NCBI RefSeq assembly: GCF_047495875.1
Contig: NC_092461.1
Span: 67,816,299 to 67,880,298 of the forward strand
Origin: Pithys albifrons albifrons
Lineage: Eukaryota > Chordata > Aves > Passeriformes > Thamnophilidae
Direction: 5' to 3'
Length of the DNA: 64,000 nt
The notes beneath the pieces were generated by a model. That model ran no database searches. It saw only the letters and a program-made list of their open reading frames with translations, and was not told where the DNA came from. Positions within the stretch are counted from its first letter, which is position 1. The number at the start of each line of letters is the position of its first letter. Shown here piece after piece: positions 63,356 to 64,000 of the stretch. A program made the position numbers and the translations under genes.

Positions 63356-64000
63356 GTGGCAAAAATGTCCCATTAGTACCTAGGTGCAGCAGTGAATTGT
63401 TGAGCTTTTAGATATCAGTTTCTGCCAGCTTTTCTTCTGAATATTCCATTGGTTAATAGGTGGCAAATCTACAGAAATCTGGAATTAATCATATTTATTT
63501 TAGTTCCCCCTGTAGTCCTAATAAAGTCCTTGTCAGAAAAGTAAGCTATGACTATGTTGCATAGTAAATACCACACAGCCTTACAATATATGATTGTAGC
63601 TAATTTTTAACCTTTAGAACAATAACTACCTTTTAAATGGTGTAAGAAAATAGTCAAATATAAACATAATGATAGCTTTTGTACTGATGATAATGTGCTA
63701 AAAGTAGAGCCTTGCACAAACCTTATTTAAGAAATGAGAAGAAGAATAATTGTCTCCATTGCTGATTACACAGGGATAAAAAATTGCAGTTCAAATGTAT
63801 CCTCTAATAGCTTCCACCACATAGCCTGTCTCCACCTATTGTATTTCTCTTTTCCTTTAACCTTTTACTAACTCATCTGCATAAGTGGAGGAATTAGATA
63901 TTTTCCCTCTACAGCAATTATAACAAATACCAGTGATTGCATGACTCCCTTTTGTAGTTGTCCTTGAGTTGATTATGTGCATAAGTTTCTCAGAGATCAG
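63356..64000. other. Short CR1 continuation, then anonymous sequence
   Basis: The first 15-20 bases may complete the CR1 interrupted by the LTR. Beyond that I see nothing recognisable. Confidence 0.4.

Overview
The window reads as non-coding DNA from a bird, most likely a passerine. It is AT-rich and CpG-poor, and no stretch can be assigned with confidence to a working protein gene or RNA gene. The bird call rests on the repeats. There are CR1 LINE 3' ends with tandem ATTCTATG-like tails. There is a tRNA-Ile-headed SINE with a CR1-like tail, an arrangement known from TguSINE1 in songbirds. There are also several endogenous-retrovirus LTRs of types typical of bird genomes. No bacterial gene organisation is present. 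The long lines of frame-open sequence are mostly repeats or chance.

Layout. Positions 1-9.2 kb hold anonymous sequence with two weak exon-like islands (271-628 and 2542-2727), a 20-bp tandem duplication and an AT dinucleotide array. At 9.3-18.95 kb lie two solo LTRs of one family (9282-9966 and 17326-18011, each with a perfect 5-bp target-site duplication), a CR1 fragment, a probable short LTR (13704-14013), a GATA microsatellite and a 3' part of a second LTR family (about 18225-18950). At 24.2 kb is the SINE, and at 25.6-26.2 kb a further probable LTR. At 27.27-27.68 kb is a compound purine-rich satellite containing 44 perfect AGGAG units followed by a G-rich minisatellite of about 26 bp per unit. 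From 33.7 to 35.9 kb there is a CR1 tail, an inverted pair of CR1 fragments and a possible degenerate LTR. At 45.54-46.04 kb is a 5'-truncated non-LTR retrotransposon of a different clade. It still reads through about 160 codons to a C2HC zinc finger and ends in a GAT-type tail. The third copy of the first LTR family is at 49.76-50.39 kb. The right end has two CR1 fragments, a TG microsatellite, and a fourth LTR copy on the minus strand (62713-63350) inserted into a CR1.

The pieces do not form a pathway. The window is best read as an intron or intergenic stretch shaped by successive retroelement insertions. The most notable items are the RTE-like fragment (a candidate for comparison with horizontally transferred bird retroelements), the 360-nt nearly pure-purine tract, the nested LTR-in-CR1, and a few splice-site-flanked open frames that could be unrecognised exons. 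All exon calls are low confidence.
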